DNA of 18,039 nucleotides from positions 1 through 18,039 of the forward strand of contig CAZYXR010000062.1 of assembly GCA_964650845.1 (NCBI GenBank), in the 5' to 3' direction. Positions 6,729 to 13,607 of the stretch are shown in pieces. The position numbers and the translations under genes are program-made. Position 1 is the stretch's first letter, and every line of letters begins with the position of its first letter. The notes under the pieces are model-generated. The model ran no database searches and was not told the origin of the DNA. It was given only the letters and a program-made list of their open reading frames with translations. Source of the stretch: UBA7692 sp964650845 (GTDB lineage: Bacteria > Bacteroidota > Bacteroidia > Chitinophagales > LD1).

Positions 6729-7589
6729 TTAGCGCAATATCTGTATTGCAATGTCAGGATAATCGGTTATCAATCCATCGCAACCAAGCGCCTTCATTTT
6801 CTGCATTTTTTTTGTATCATTCACTGTCCATGGAATGATTTTTATGCCACGTTGATGGCAAAATTTTACGCTGCGTTTGTTTACCAATAAATAATTAGGG
6901 CTGTAAATTGCCGGTAGGTATGCCAATCTTTTCAAGTTGTGTTTTGTGCCTTTGCCGTTAAATACTAAAAGAGCTTGCGGTAAAAAACAATTCATTTGTT
7001 TTAAAGCGATTAAAGTGCGCGTGTCAAACGATTGAATGATGGTTCTGTCAAGCAAGTTGCTTTCTTTTATTACCGTGTACACCAGCTCCATAAATATTTC
7101 TGGCTCGGGATGGAAAACGTTATCGCCATTAGGCGTGCTTTTGGTTTCTATGTTGTAGTAAGGTAGAGGCAACTTGTTTTGATGAGCATAATTTTCAACC
7201 GCTTCAAACACATCTTTTAGCAAAGGTTTGTGCGATACTATTTTTTGTTGGGTAGGAAATTTAGGGTTGCCCTTGCTGCCACAATCGTACTGTTGCAGCT
7301 CGGTATAAGTCATCTTAAATATGTTGTACTGCATTTTATTTTCACTTTCAAGTGGCGCACAAATTGCGGCATTCAGCCAAGGTTCGTGGCTTAACACAAC
7401 TTGGCTATCTTTTGTAATTACAACATCTAATTCCAAGGTGTTTACACCTAATTTTAATGCTTCAATAAATCCGTGAATCGAATTTTCGGGATACAAGCCG
7501 CGAGCACCTCGATGCCCTTGAATATCAAATTGTGCCCACGACAATTTGCTAAAAAGCAAACAACAAACTATCACACATTTTACTTTCAT
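6729..7589 (-). CDS. Secreted glycerophosphodiester phosphodiesterase
   Basis: This enzyme hydrolyses glycerophosphodiesters, released from membrane lipids, to glycerol 3-phosphate and an alcohol. The 286-residue protein has a signal peptide (MKVKCVIVCCLLFSKLSWAQ), so it acts in the periplasm or outside. The GDPD TIM-barrel motifs are complete: GHRGARGLYPENS with catalytic His26 and Arg27, LELDVVITKDSQVVLSHEP with metal ligands Glu53 and Asp55 and the second catalytic His68, YYNIETKS, and the C-terminal IIPWTVND and CDGLITDYPD. The length fits the UgpQ/GlpQ-type family. It stands alone, convergent with the voltage-sensor-like gene and divergent from the transketolase subunit. A weak TTTATTTG precedes the ATG by 5 bases. 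Substrate range cannot be read from the sequence. Confidence 0.92.
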   Translation of the reverse strand: MKVKCVIVCCLLFSKLSWAQFDIQGHRGARGLYPENSIHGFIEALKLGVNTLELDVVITKDSQVVLSHEPWLNAAICAPLESENKMQYNIFKMTYTELQQYDCGSKGNPKFPTQQKIVSHKPLLKDVFEAVENYAHQNKLPLPYYNIETKSTPNGDNVFHPEPEIFMELVYTVIKESNLLDRTIIQSFDTRTLIALKQMNCFLPQALLVFNGKGTKHNLKRLAYLPAIYSPNYLLVNKRSVKFCHQRGIKIIPWTVNDTKKMQKMKALGCDGLITDYPDIAIQILR

Positions 7590-7677
7590 TGTGCAAATAA
7601 ATGAATTGCTTTAGCATAATAATTTCACAATCAACATTGTGGGTAAAACATGTTGTTCTATAAGCGTTGCTTTCTTC

Positions 7678-7685
7678 TATGTTTG
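7678..7685 (+). promoter_or_regulatory. -7 box (TATGTTTG) of the transketolase subunit gene
   Basis: TATGTTTG matches TAnnTTTG and lies 18 bases before the ATG at 7704. A TTG 22 bases upstream is a loose -33 candidate. The box sits downstream of the in-frame ATG at 7650, which supports the ATG at 7704. Confidence 0.5.
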
Positions 7686-7703
7686 GCGAAATTTTACACA
7701 AAT

Positions 7704-8660
7704 ATGTTGTCAGAATATGTGCCAACCGGCTCGCAAGATACTCGTTCAGGATTTGGAGATGCAATGCTTCATCTTGGAAAAACAAATCCCAATGTAGTAG
7801 CACTTTGTGCCGACCTTGTGGGTTCGTTAAAGTTAGATGCCTTTATTAAGGAATGCCCCGAACGCTTTGTGCAGTGCGGTATTGGCGAGGCAAACATGAT
7901 TGGCATTGCCGCAGGTTTAACCATTGGAGGCAAAATTCCTTTTGCTACCACCTTTGCTAATTTTGCTACCGGTAGAGTTTACGATCAAATTCGCCAGTCG
8001 GTAGCGTATAGTGGTAAAAATGTAAAAATTGCAGCTTCTCATGCCGGCTTAACTTTGGGCGAGGATGGTGCTACACATCAAATTTTAGAAGACATAGGAT
8101 TAATGCAGATGCTACCCGGCATGACGGTAATTAACCCTTGCGATTATAATCAAACCTATGCTGCTACTATTGCTGCGGCTAATCATCAAGGCTCTGTTTA
8201 TCTGCGATTCGGCAGACCCAAGTGGCCGATTTTTATTCCTAAAGATACGCCTTTTGAAATAGGCAAAGCGCTTTTGATGAATGAGGGTTCCGATGTTACA
8301 ATCTTCGCTACCGGGCATTTAGTTTGGAAAAGTATCGAAGCCGCCAAGCAACTGGAAGAACAAGGGGTTTCGGTGGAACTGATAAACATTCACACCATTA
8401 AGCCATTAGACGAAACAGCAATTTTAGCCTCGCTGAAGAAAACAAAATGTGCAGTAGTAGCCGAAGAACACAATCGAATTGGTGGCTTGGGCAGCAGCAT
8501 TGCATCGCTATTGGCAAGAACTACTCCGGCTCCTCTTGAGTTTATTGCCGTAAACGATAGTTTTGGTGAAAGCGGAACGCCCGATCAGTTGCTTAAAAAA
8601 TATGGTTTGGATGCAGCTAACATTGTAGATGCAGTTCATAATGTGATAAAAAGAAAGTAA
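7704..8660 (+). CDS. Transketolase, C-terminal subunit (stand-alone)
   Basis: This 318-residue protein is the pyrimidine-binding plus C-terminal half of a split transketolase, a TPP enzyme that moves two-carbon units between sugar phosphates in the pentose phosphate pathway. Visible motifs are DTRSGFGDAMLHLG, VALCADLVGSLK, the conserved Glu62 in GIGEANMIGIAAG that activates TPP, SHAGLTLGEDGATHQ (His113, His125), and the C-terminal domain beginning FATGHLV and including VVAEEHNRIGGLGS and FGESGTPDQLL. I start it at 7704 because homologues begin just before DTRSGFGD and because a promoter box lies between the two candidate ATGs. Split transketolases usually lie next to their N-terminal half, but here the neighbours are a phosphodiesterase and a sigma factor. 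The partner must be elsewhere, or be the related half gene at 15593. Confidence 0.9.
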   Translation: MLSEYVPTGSQDTRSGFGDAMLHLGKTNPNVVALCADLVGSLKLDAFIKECPERFVQCGIGEANMIGIAAGLTIGGKIPFATTFANFATGRVYDQIRQSVAYSGKNVKIAASHAGLTLGEDGATHQILEDIGLMQMLPGMTVINPCDYNQTYAATIAAANHQGSVYLRFGRPKWPIFIPKDTPFEIGKALLMNEGSDVTIFATGHLVWKSIEAAKQLEEQGVSVELINIHTIKPLDETAILASLKKTKCAVVAEEHNRIGGLGSSIASLLARTTPAPLEFIAVNDSFGESGTPDQLLKKYGLDAANIVDAVHNVIKRK

Positions 8661-8714
8661 CATTGAAGCATTGTACCGATTTGTAATTTTATCAGTGGGC
8701 AGAAAACAAAAGTT

Positions 8715-9284
8715 ATGACGGATAGTGAATTACTTGAAATGTTCCATTCGGGTAAGCGTGAACAAGCTTTTACCTTGCTTATGGAGCGTCATCAGGAGCG
8801 AGTGTATTGGCATATTCGAAGAATGGTGCTCTCGCACGAAGATGCCGATGATGTGATGCAAAATACTTTTGTAAAAGTGTGGCGCGCGCTCGAAAATTTT
8901 AGAGCCGATTCGCAGTTTTTTACCTGGGTTTATCGCATAGCCACCAATGAGGCTTTGAACCATTTGAATCAAAAGAAACGCAAAGCCACTGTTCCATTTG
9001 AAGGAGGGCAAAGCAACAGCAGCGATGAAGATGATAACAGCTTTGGACCCGCAAACTACCTGAAAGGCGATGGTTATTTTAACGGTGATGAAATTGAATT
9101 GAAATTGCAAAAAGCCATTGATATTCTGCCCGACAAGCAAAAGCAAGTTTTTCTTTTGCGATATTACGATGAAATGCCCTATGAACAAATGAGCGAAATG
9201 CTTGGTACAAGCGTGGGCGCATTGAAGGCATCGTATCACCATGCGGTACAAAAAGTAGAAGCATTTTTGTTGAAAGAAGATTAA
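8715..9284 (+). CDS. ECF-type RNA polymerase sigma factor
   Basis: The 189-residue protein has the two sigma-70 domains of an extracytoplasmic-function factor. Region 2 is at about 10-85, with HEDADDVMQNTFVKVWRALENF and FFTWVYRIATNEALNHL. Region 4 is at about 128-183, with LPDKQKQVFLLRYYDEMPYE and the HTH MSEMLGTSVGALKASYHHA. The linker (about 88-127) is long, acidic and serine-rich. It is the first gene of a three-gene operon. The next gene encodes a single-span membrane protein and the third a small secreted protein, which is a common arrangement for a sigma factor held by a membrane anti-sigma partner. I infer a stress or envelope response role without knowing the signal. No confident promoter was found in the 54 bases upstream. 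Confidence 0.93.
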   Translation: MTDSELLEMFHSGKREQAFTLLMERHQERVYWHIRRMVLSHEDADDVMQNTFVKVWRALENFRADSQFFTWVYRIATNEALNHLNQKKRKATVPFEGGQSNSSDEDDNSFGPANYLKGDGYFNGDEIELKLQKAIDILPDKQKQVFLLRYYDEMPYEQMSEMLGTSVGALKASYHHAVQKVEAFLLKED

Positions 9285-9335
9285 ACCCCCAAAGCATTAT
9301 AAAGTCTATACGCAGCATTTTTTGAAGAGTAAGGT

Positions 9336-10130
9336 ATGAATAACGAAATACAAAACGTGTTAAACGAAGTAGCACCCACGCTGGCAAAGCTGCCGCGTGC
9401 GAATGCTTTCAGCGTTCCTGCTTTGTATTTTTCTACTTTGCCACAAAAAGTGATTGATACAGCTTTGGCGGAAGAGTTGAATTTGGTAGAACCACAATTG
9501 TCGCCACTTTTAGGTGAGCTTAAAAAGTCGAAAGCACTACAAGTACCCGATAATTATTTTGCGCAATCAACATCTTCTGTTTTGGAAAAAATAAGAACAG
9601 CAGAGGTGGCAGAAGAATTGGTGGCATTGTCGTCATCATTGTCAGGTTTAGAAAAACGCAATCCATTTGCTGTGCCGGCAAGCTATTTTGCCAATTTGCC
9701 ACAAACGGTACTCAAAAATGCAAAAGCCACAGAAAGTGTTGCAACACCATCTGCCGGATGGGTTGATGGCATCAACAATGTATTAGACAAGTTGCTTGCA
9801 CCGCTATTTACTCCTAAGCTTTCTTTTGCATTTGCCGCAATATTTGTTGGTGTAATGGTTTTTTGGTTCGGCATGCAGCAAACTACAATTGAAGTAGATG
9901 CACAAGACCGATTGGCTACGCAATTAGAAAAAATAAGCACAGAGGAAATTCGCAGCTACATTGCCATGAATATTGATGAGTTTGACGAAGTTGCATTGAG
10001 CAAAAGTATAAGCGACAAAAAGACATTGCTTATTATTGATGACGCATTGCTAAATGATACTTTCTTTGAACAGGAATTACTAAAAGAATTGGACGAGGAT
10101 TTTCTTTATAATAATCTTGAGCCAGTATAA
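9336..10130 (+). CDS. Single-span membrane protein with triple 43-residue repeat, putative anti-sigma factor
   Basis: I do not recognise a named family. The 264-residue protein has a soluble N-terminal part (1-159), one membrane span (about 161-180, SFAFAAIFVGVMVFWFGM) and a C-terminal part (181-264) rich in acidic residues with SYIAMNIDEFDEV and an acidic end. There is no signal peptide, so the N-terminal part is probably cytoplasmic and the C-terminal part periplasmic. The N-terminal part is three tandem repeats (11-53, 54-96, 97-139), each holding a VP..YF core. The Tyr-Phe pairs are at 31, 74 and 117, exactly 43 residues apart. Similar VP..YF segments occur in Bacteroidota proteins encoded next to ECF sigma factors, from my general knowledge. 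Position and topology suggest an anti-sigma factor, but no zinc-binding anti-sigma motif is present. Confidence 0.7.
   Translation: MNNEIQNVLNEVAPTLAKLPRANAFSVPALYFSTLPQKVIDTALAEELNLVEPQLSPLLGELKKSKALQVPDNYFAQSTSSVLEKIRTAEVAEELVALSSSLSGLEKRNPFAVPASYFANLPQTVLKNAKATESVATPSAGWVDGINNVLDKLLAPLFTPKLSFAFAAIFVGVMVFWFGMQQTTIEVDAQDRLATQLEKISTEEIRSYIAMNIDEFDEVALSKSISDKKTLLIIDDALLNDTFFEQELLKELDEDFLYNNLEPV
9366..9752 (+). repeat. Three tandem 129-bp coding repeats (43 residues each)
   Basis: The units are 9366-9494, 9495-9623 and 9624-9752. Shared protein positions are a leucine-rich helix, then (F/L)xVPxxYF, then a helix often starting LPxxVL. Units 1 and 3 are closest (FSVPALYFSTLPQKV and FAVPASYFANLPQTV). 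Unit 2 lacks the LP. At DNA level the copies have diverged, so the duplication is old. Confidence 0.8.
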
Positions 10131-10141
10131 AATACTATAAC

Positions 10142-10558
10142 ATGAAAAATATATTAGTAACCACACTTGCGTTTTTCTTATTTGCCTTTAACCTCTCTAT
10201 GCAGGCTCAAAGCGACAAAACAGAATCGTATAGAATAGCATTTTTTACCGAACAACTACAACTTACACCCGAAGAGAGTCAAAAATTTTGGCCGGTTTAC
10301 AATCAATATCGCAGCGAATTTAAATCGTTGAAGCAAGCCTACCGATTGGATATTGCCAGCGAAGACGAAACCCAATTAGCCGATAAAAAATTCGAGTTCG
10401 AGCAAAAAAAGTTAGACCTAATGAAAAAGTATCGCCCCCAAATAGAGCAAATAATAGGCTCTAAAAAGTTTGGTCTACTTATTTCAGCCGAAGATAAGTT
10501 TAAACAAGAATTGCTCAAACGCATTCAAGAAAACAAAGGCGGCAAAGGACCTAAATAG
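10142..10558 (+). CDS. Small secreted helical protein, Spy/CpxP-like, third gene of sigma operon
   Basis: The 138-residue protein has a clear signal peptide (1-23, ending SMQAQ) and a charged all-helical mature part. The stretch LQLTPEESQKFWPVYNQY (about 38-55) resembles the LTxxQ-type element of periplasmic Spy/CpxP proteins. The rest is a long Lys/Glu-rich helix with a glycine-lysine-rich C-terminus (GGKGPK). It begins 11 bases after the stop of the membrane protein gene, so it is cotranscribed with it and the sigma factor. I infer that it is a periplasmic sensor or chaperone of the same response; the sequence does not prove this. A terminator follows 25 bases after the stop. Confidence 0.8.
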   Translation: MKNILVTTLAFFLFAFNLSMQAQSDKTESYRIAFFTEQLQLTPEESQKFWPVYNQYRSEFKSLKQAYRLDIASEDETQLADKKFEFEQKKLDLMKKYRPQIEQIIGSKKFGLLISAEDKFKQELLKRIQENKGGKGPK

Positions 10559-10583
10559 CATCCTCAGTTAAATTTTCATAGGC

Positions 10584-10608
10584 TTATTCGCAAGCGAATA
10601 ATTTTTTT
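10584..10608 (+). terminator. Rho-independent terminator of the sigma operon
   Basis: TTATTCG (10584-10590) pairs with CGAATAA (10595-10601) around a CAAG loop and is followed by seven T residues. It ends the sigma operon and separates it from rplM. Confidence 0.85.
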
Positions 10609-10673
10609 CTACCATTTTAGTGTTGATTATCAGCGTATTTATCGCACAGCTTTAAAAAAAATTGGTAAAATGC

Positions 10674-10705
10674 TTTGAAATACAAAAGCATAAATCCTAT
10701 ATTCG
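10674..10705 (+). promoter_or_regulatory. Promoter of rplM-rpsI (TTTG, 20 bases, TATATTCG)
   Basis: A -33 TTTG at 10674-10677 and a TATATTCG at 10698-10705 are separated by 20 bases, close to the Bacteroidota arrangement (one mismatch to TAnnTTTG). The leader to the rplM ATG would be about 30 bases and has no Shine-Dalgarno sequence. Confidence 0.6.
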
Positions 10706-10741
10706 CGTCCCGTTTTAAAAAAACAAAGCGGAAGTTACATC

Positions 10742-11179
10742 ATGCAATCACGTAGTTATACAACAAAGTCGGTATCAGCTCTCGATATTAAAAGAGAGTG
10801 GTTCGTTATAGATGCCGAAGGCAAAACATTAGGCAGAATGGCAACTCAGATTGCCTCGATTTTGCGCGGAAAACACAAAGCAACATTTACACCAAACAGC
10901 GATTGTGGTGATAATGTAATTGTGTTGAATTCAGCAAAAGTTAGAATGACAGGCAATAAACTGAATGCAAAACAATTGATTCACTACACTGGTTTTCCGG
11001 GTGGTCAACGTTTTCGCACTCCTCGTCAGATTTTAGAAAAAAATCCGAACGAGTTGATAGAAATTGCTGTAAAAGGAATGTTGCCTAAATCAACTTTAGG
11101 TTCACAAATGTTCCGCAGACTTTATGTATATAGCGATGCAAACCATGCGCACGCAGCTCAACAACCTAAAGCACTCTAA
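10742..11179 (+). CDS. rplM: Ribosomal protein uL13
   Basis: The 145-residue protein matches uL13, an early-assembly protein of the 50S subunit. Visible family motifs are REWFVIDAEGKTLGRMATQI, LRGKHKATFTP, DCGDNVIVLNSAKVRMTGNK, YTGFPGGQR and AVKGMLPKSTLGSQMFRRL. The C-terminus (HAAQQPKAL) is slightly shorter than in many relatives, which carry a few more residues after PK. The start ATG is the only one compatible with the upstream promoter and the family length. It is followed 34 bases later by rpsI in the conserved rplM-rpsI order. Cell role and family are secure. Confidence 0.97.
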   Translation: MQSRSYTTKSVSALDIKREWFVIDAEGKTLGRMATQIASILRGKHKATFTPNSDCGDNVIVLNSAKVRMTGNKLNAKQLIHYTGFPGGQRFRTPRQILEKNPNELIEIAVKGMLPKSTLGSQMFRRLYVYSDANHAHAAQQPKAL

Positions 11180-11213
11180 ATAATTAAACAACACATTCAA
11201 TAATAACATCCGA

Positions 11214-11597
11214 ATGAGTAAAGTAACAGTAGGAAGACGCAAAACAGCAATTGCCCGCGCTTCGGTAAAAGCCGGAAACGGACAAGTTGTAATTAACGGC
11301 AAAGACTATAAAGAGTATTTGCCAAACGTGTATCTGCAACATAAAGTAGAAGCACCTTTGAAAGCTGCCGAAGTAGAAGGCAAATTAGATATTTCCATTA
11401 ACGTTTATGGTGGTGGAATTAAAGGTCAAGCAGAAGCAATTTCATTGGCAATTGCCAGAAACATTGTAGCCGAAGATGCTGAAAAACGCCCGGCATTAAA
11501 GAAAGAAAAACTATTGCGCAGAGATGCTCGCGTGGTAGAAAGAAAGAAAACTGGTTTGCGCAAAGCCCGCAAAAAAGAACAGTACAGCAAGCGTTAA
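11214..11597 (+). CDS. rpsI: Ribosomal protein uS9
   Basis: The 127-residue protein is uS9 of the 30S subunit, whose C-terminal tail reaches the P-site tRNA. Motifs are VGRRKTAIARASVKAGNGQVVINGKDYKEY read from the N-terminus in pieces, VNVYGGG-like SINVYGGGIKGQ, RDARVVERKKTG and the conserved end KARKKEQYSKR. The length is normal for the family. It is cotranscribed with rplM. rpsB starts 34 bases downstream, and no terminator lies between them, so rplM-rpsI-rpsB form one unit. Confidence 0.97.
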   Translation: MSKVTVGRRKTAIARASVKAGNGQVVINGKDYKEYLPNVYLQHKVEAPLKAAEVEGKLDISINVYGGGIKGQAEAISLAIARNIVAEDAEKRPALKKEKLLRRDARVVERKKTGLRKARKKEQYSKR

Positions 11598-11631
11598 TCT
11601 ATTTTTTCAACGGTTATATTATCAATATTAT

Positions 11632-12498
11632 ATGCAAAAGTTATCTCAGGAAGCGTTAATCGAAGCAGGTGTTCACTTTGGTCACCTCAAACGCAAATGG
11701 AATCCAAAAATGTTGCCTTACATTTTTACCGAAAAGAAAGGCATTCATATCATTGACCTTAACAGAACAACCGAAAAGTTGGATGAAGCTGCAAACGCAC
11801 TTCGTTTTATGGCAAAAAGCGGTAAAAAAATCCTTTTTGTAGCTACCAAAAAACAAGCTAAAGAAATAGTGAAAGAGGCAGCTAAGAAAGTAAATATGCC
11901 TTTTGTTACCGAGCGTTGGTTGGGTGGTATGTTGACAAACTTTACCACTATTCGTAAGAGTATCAAAAAAATGCAAACCATCGAAAAGATGTTAGCTGAT
12001 GGTACTTTAGAAAATACCACCAAAAAAGAGCGTTTGGTATTAACTCGCGAGAAAGACAAAATGGAAAGAGTGTTGGGCGGTGTAAGCGCGTTGAATCGCG
12101 TGCCAAGCGCAATTTTCTTAGTAGATATTTCGCACGAACACATCGCTTTGAAAGAAGCGCAACGCTTAAACATCAATACATTCGGTATTGTTGATACAAA
12201 CAGCGACCCTACTAAAGTTGATTTTGCAATTCCTGCAAATGATGATGCAGCACAATCTATTGCCTTAATCACCAATTTTATTGTTGAAGCAATTGCCGAA
12301 GGTTTGGCAGAGCGCGCAGCGAACAAAGATGGCGAAGACGAAGTAGAAGTTGATGATAACGACAACCAAAACTTTGAAGTAGCTACCGAAGAAGAAGGTG
12401 GTGATGGCAAACGCAGACGCAGAGGCCCCGGAGGTGGCAATACTGGCGGAGGTGCTGGGCGTAGCCGCAGCCGCACAGGTGGTGCAGTGAAAAAATAA
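11632..12498 (+). CDS. rpsB: Ribosomal protein uS2 with a charged C-terminal tail
   Basis: uS2 sits on the back of the 30S head near the mRNA exit and helps hold bS1. Residues 1-230 are a standard uS2: EALIEAGVHFGHLKRKWNPK, RWLGGMLTNFTTIRKSIK, LVDISHEHIALKEAQRL, GIVDTNSDP and PANDDA. Residues 231-288 are an extra tail. It is first acidic (about 233-257, many Asp/Glu), then basic and glycine/arginine-rich (260-288, with KRRRRGPGGG and GRSRSR). Escherichia coli uS2 has 241 residues; several Bacteroidota carry tails of some kind. The tail is probably disordered. The gene follows rpsI by 34 bases. A strong hairpin with a T run lies before tsf. Confidence 0.96.
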   Translation: MQKLSQEALIEAGVHFGHLKRKWNPKMLPYIFTEKKGIHIIDLNRTTEKLDEAANALRFMAKSGKKILFVATKKQAKEIVKEAAKKVNMPFVTERWLGGMLTNFTTIRKSIKKMQTIEKMLADGTLENTTKKERLVLTREKDKMERVLGGVSALNRVPSAIFLVDISHEHIALKEAQRLNINTFGIVDTNSDPTKVDFAIPANDDAAQSIALITNFIVEAIAEGLAERAANKDGEDEVEVDDNDNQNFEVATEEEGGDGKRRRRGPGGGNTGGGAGRSRSRTGGAVKK

Positions 12499-12530
12499 TA
12501 CTGTATAAACTATATTCAACTCAATCACTG

Positions 12531-12568
12531 CTTGCCAAGTATGCCCTCGCATCTTGGCAAGTTTTTTT
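12531..12568 (+). terminator. Hairpin and T run between rpsB and tsf (terminator or attenuator)
   Basis: CTTGCCAAG (12531-12539) pairs perfectly with CTTGGCAAG (12553-12561). Inside, ATGC and GCAT extend the stem above one bulged T around a CCTC loop. Seven T residues follow. This has the form of an efficient intrinsic terminator, but tsf starts only 40 bases later with no clear promoter box, so partial termination is likely. Confidence 0.8.
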
Positions 12569-12608
12569 AAGACAAAACCAATCATTAAATAAAAATCAAA
12601 TTAAAATT

Positions 12609-13445
12609 ATGACAGTTACAGCTGCTCAAGTAAACGAACTTCGCAACCTTACAGGTGCGGGATTGATGGATTGTAAAAAAGCGCTTACAGAAAGCCAAGG
12701 CGATGTACAAAAAGCAATAGATTTTTTGCGTAAAAAAGGTGCTAAAGTTGCCGAGTTACGTGCCGGTCGTGCAGCATCGGAAGGTGTGGTAGTTGCCAAA
12801 ACTACTGCCGATAACAAACGTGGTGTTGTTGTGTATCTTTCTTGCGAAACCGACTTTGTTGCTAAAAACGAAGATTTTCGCCAGTTGGCCGAAAGCATTG
12901 CAGAACTAGCATTGAACAGCAATGTGCAATCGTTAGATGCTTTGTTGGCTGCCGAATTGAACGGAACAGTTATTAAGGGATTATTGCAAGAAAAAGTTTC
13001 GGCAATTGGTGAATTGATCGACATTTCTTCTTTTGAAGTGTTGGCTGGCGAGAGCATCGTAGCATATAACCACATGGGCAATAAAATTGGTGTATTGGTT
13101 GCTTTGAATCAACCATTAACTGATGCTATTGCAGCAGTTGGAAAAGATGTAGCTATGCAAATTGCAGCTATGAATCCTGCTGCGGTAGATGCAGCCGGTA
13201 TTGCACCAGAAGTATTGGAAAGGGAAAAAGCCATTGCTCGCGAGAAAGCGGTAGCACAAGGTAAACCAGAAAACATCTTAGATAAAATTGCAGACGGTGC
13301 AGCAAATTCATTTGTAAAAGAAAATACATTGCTTACTCAGCCTTTTGTTAAAGATGCCAGCAAAACTGTAGCGCAAGTGTTGGGGCAAGCCAGCAGCGGA
13401 TTGACAGTTACAGGTTTCAAACGCGCAGCGTTAGGTGTTAAGTAA
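12609..13445 (+). CDS. tsf: Translation elongation factor Ts
   Basis: EF-Ts exchanges GDP for GTP on EF-Tu. The 278-residue protein has the N-terminal UBA-like domain (ITAAQV-type start, NELRNLTGAGLMDCKKAL, QKAIDFLRKKG), the diagnostic TDFVAKNEDF (81-90) that contacts EF-Tu, and the two core subdomains ending VTGFKRAALGVK. The length is normal for Bacteroidota (near 275). It sits in the conserved rpsB-tsf order, 110 bases after rpsB, and its leader is A-rich with no Shine-Dalgarno sequence. A perfect terminator follows 27 bases after the stop. Confidence 0.97.
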   Translation: MTVTAAQVNELRNLTGAGLMDCKKALTESQGDVQKAIDFLRKKGAKVAELRAGRAASEGVVVAKTTADNKRGVVVYLSCETDFVAKNEDFRQLAESIAELALNSNVQSLDALLAAELNGTVIKGLLQEKVSAIGELIDISSFEVLAGESIVAYNHMGNKIGVLVALNQPLTDAIAAVGKDVAMQIAAMNPAAVDAAGIAPEVLEREKAIAREKAVAQGKPENILDKIADGAANSFVKENTLLTQPFVKDASKTVAQVLGQASSGLTVTGFKRAALGVK

Positions 13446-13472
13446 TTTTCATAGCACAGTTTATGTGTAACG

Positions 13473-13504
13473 AAAAATCCTGCCCATGGGCAGGATTTTT
13501 TTTT
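13473..13504 (+). terminator. Rho-independent terminator of tsf
   Basis: A 28-base perfect palindrome (13473-13500) centred on CCCATGGG, with GC-rich arms TCCTGCC and GGCAGGA, runs into nine T residues. Because of the A run on the other side it could also work for transcripts on the minus strand. Confidence 0.93.
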
Positions 13505-13607
13505 GTTAGGCAGATAGTGTATTGTACATGTTGTATTTGCATGCTTGCTATGGTATGTTTTGTTTTTTCAACAAACAACGATGCATTCGCGATAGCGTTC
13601 ACCACTT

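Noticed and set aside
7650..7703. In-frame ATG at 7650 as start of the transketolase subunit
   Set aside because: A promoter box at 7678-7685 lies after it, and homologues begin just before DTRSGFGD.
8730..9251. 173-codon minus-strand frame opposite the sigma factor
   Set aside because: A shadow of a well-supported ECF sigma gene; low-complexity composition and no family motif.
9366..9752. Tandem repeat read as a CRISPR or DNA-level satellite
   Set aside because: The period exists only at protein level, inside an open reading frame with diverged DNA; there are no spacers.
11745..12476. 243-codon minus-strand frame opposite rpsB
   Set aside because: A shadow of rpsB: its proline- and serine-rich sequence mirrors the uS2 codons, including the Arg/Gly tail.
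13505..13607. Weak inverted repeat TTTGTT/AACAAA as terminator of the T9SS cargo gene
   Set aside because: The stem is only 6 AT-rich pairs with no T run on the minus strand.
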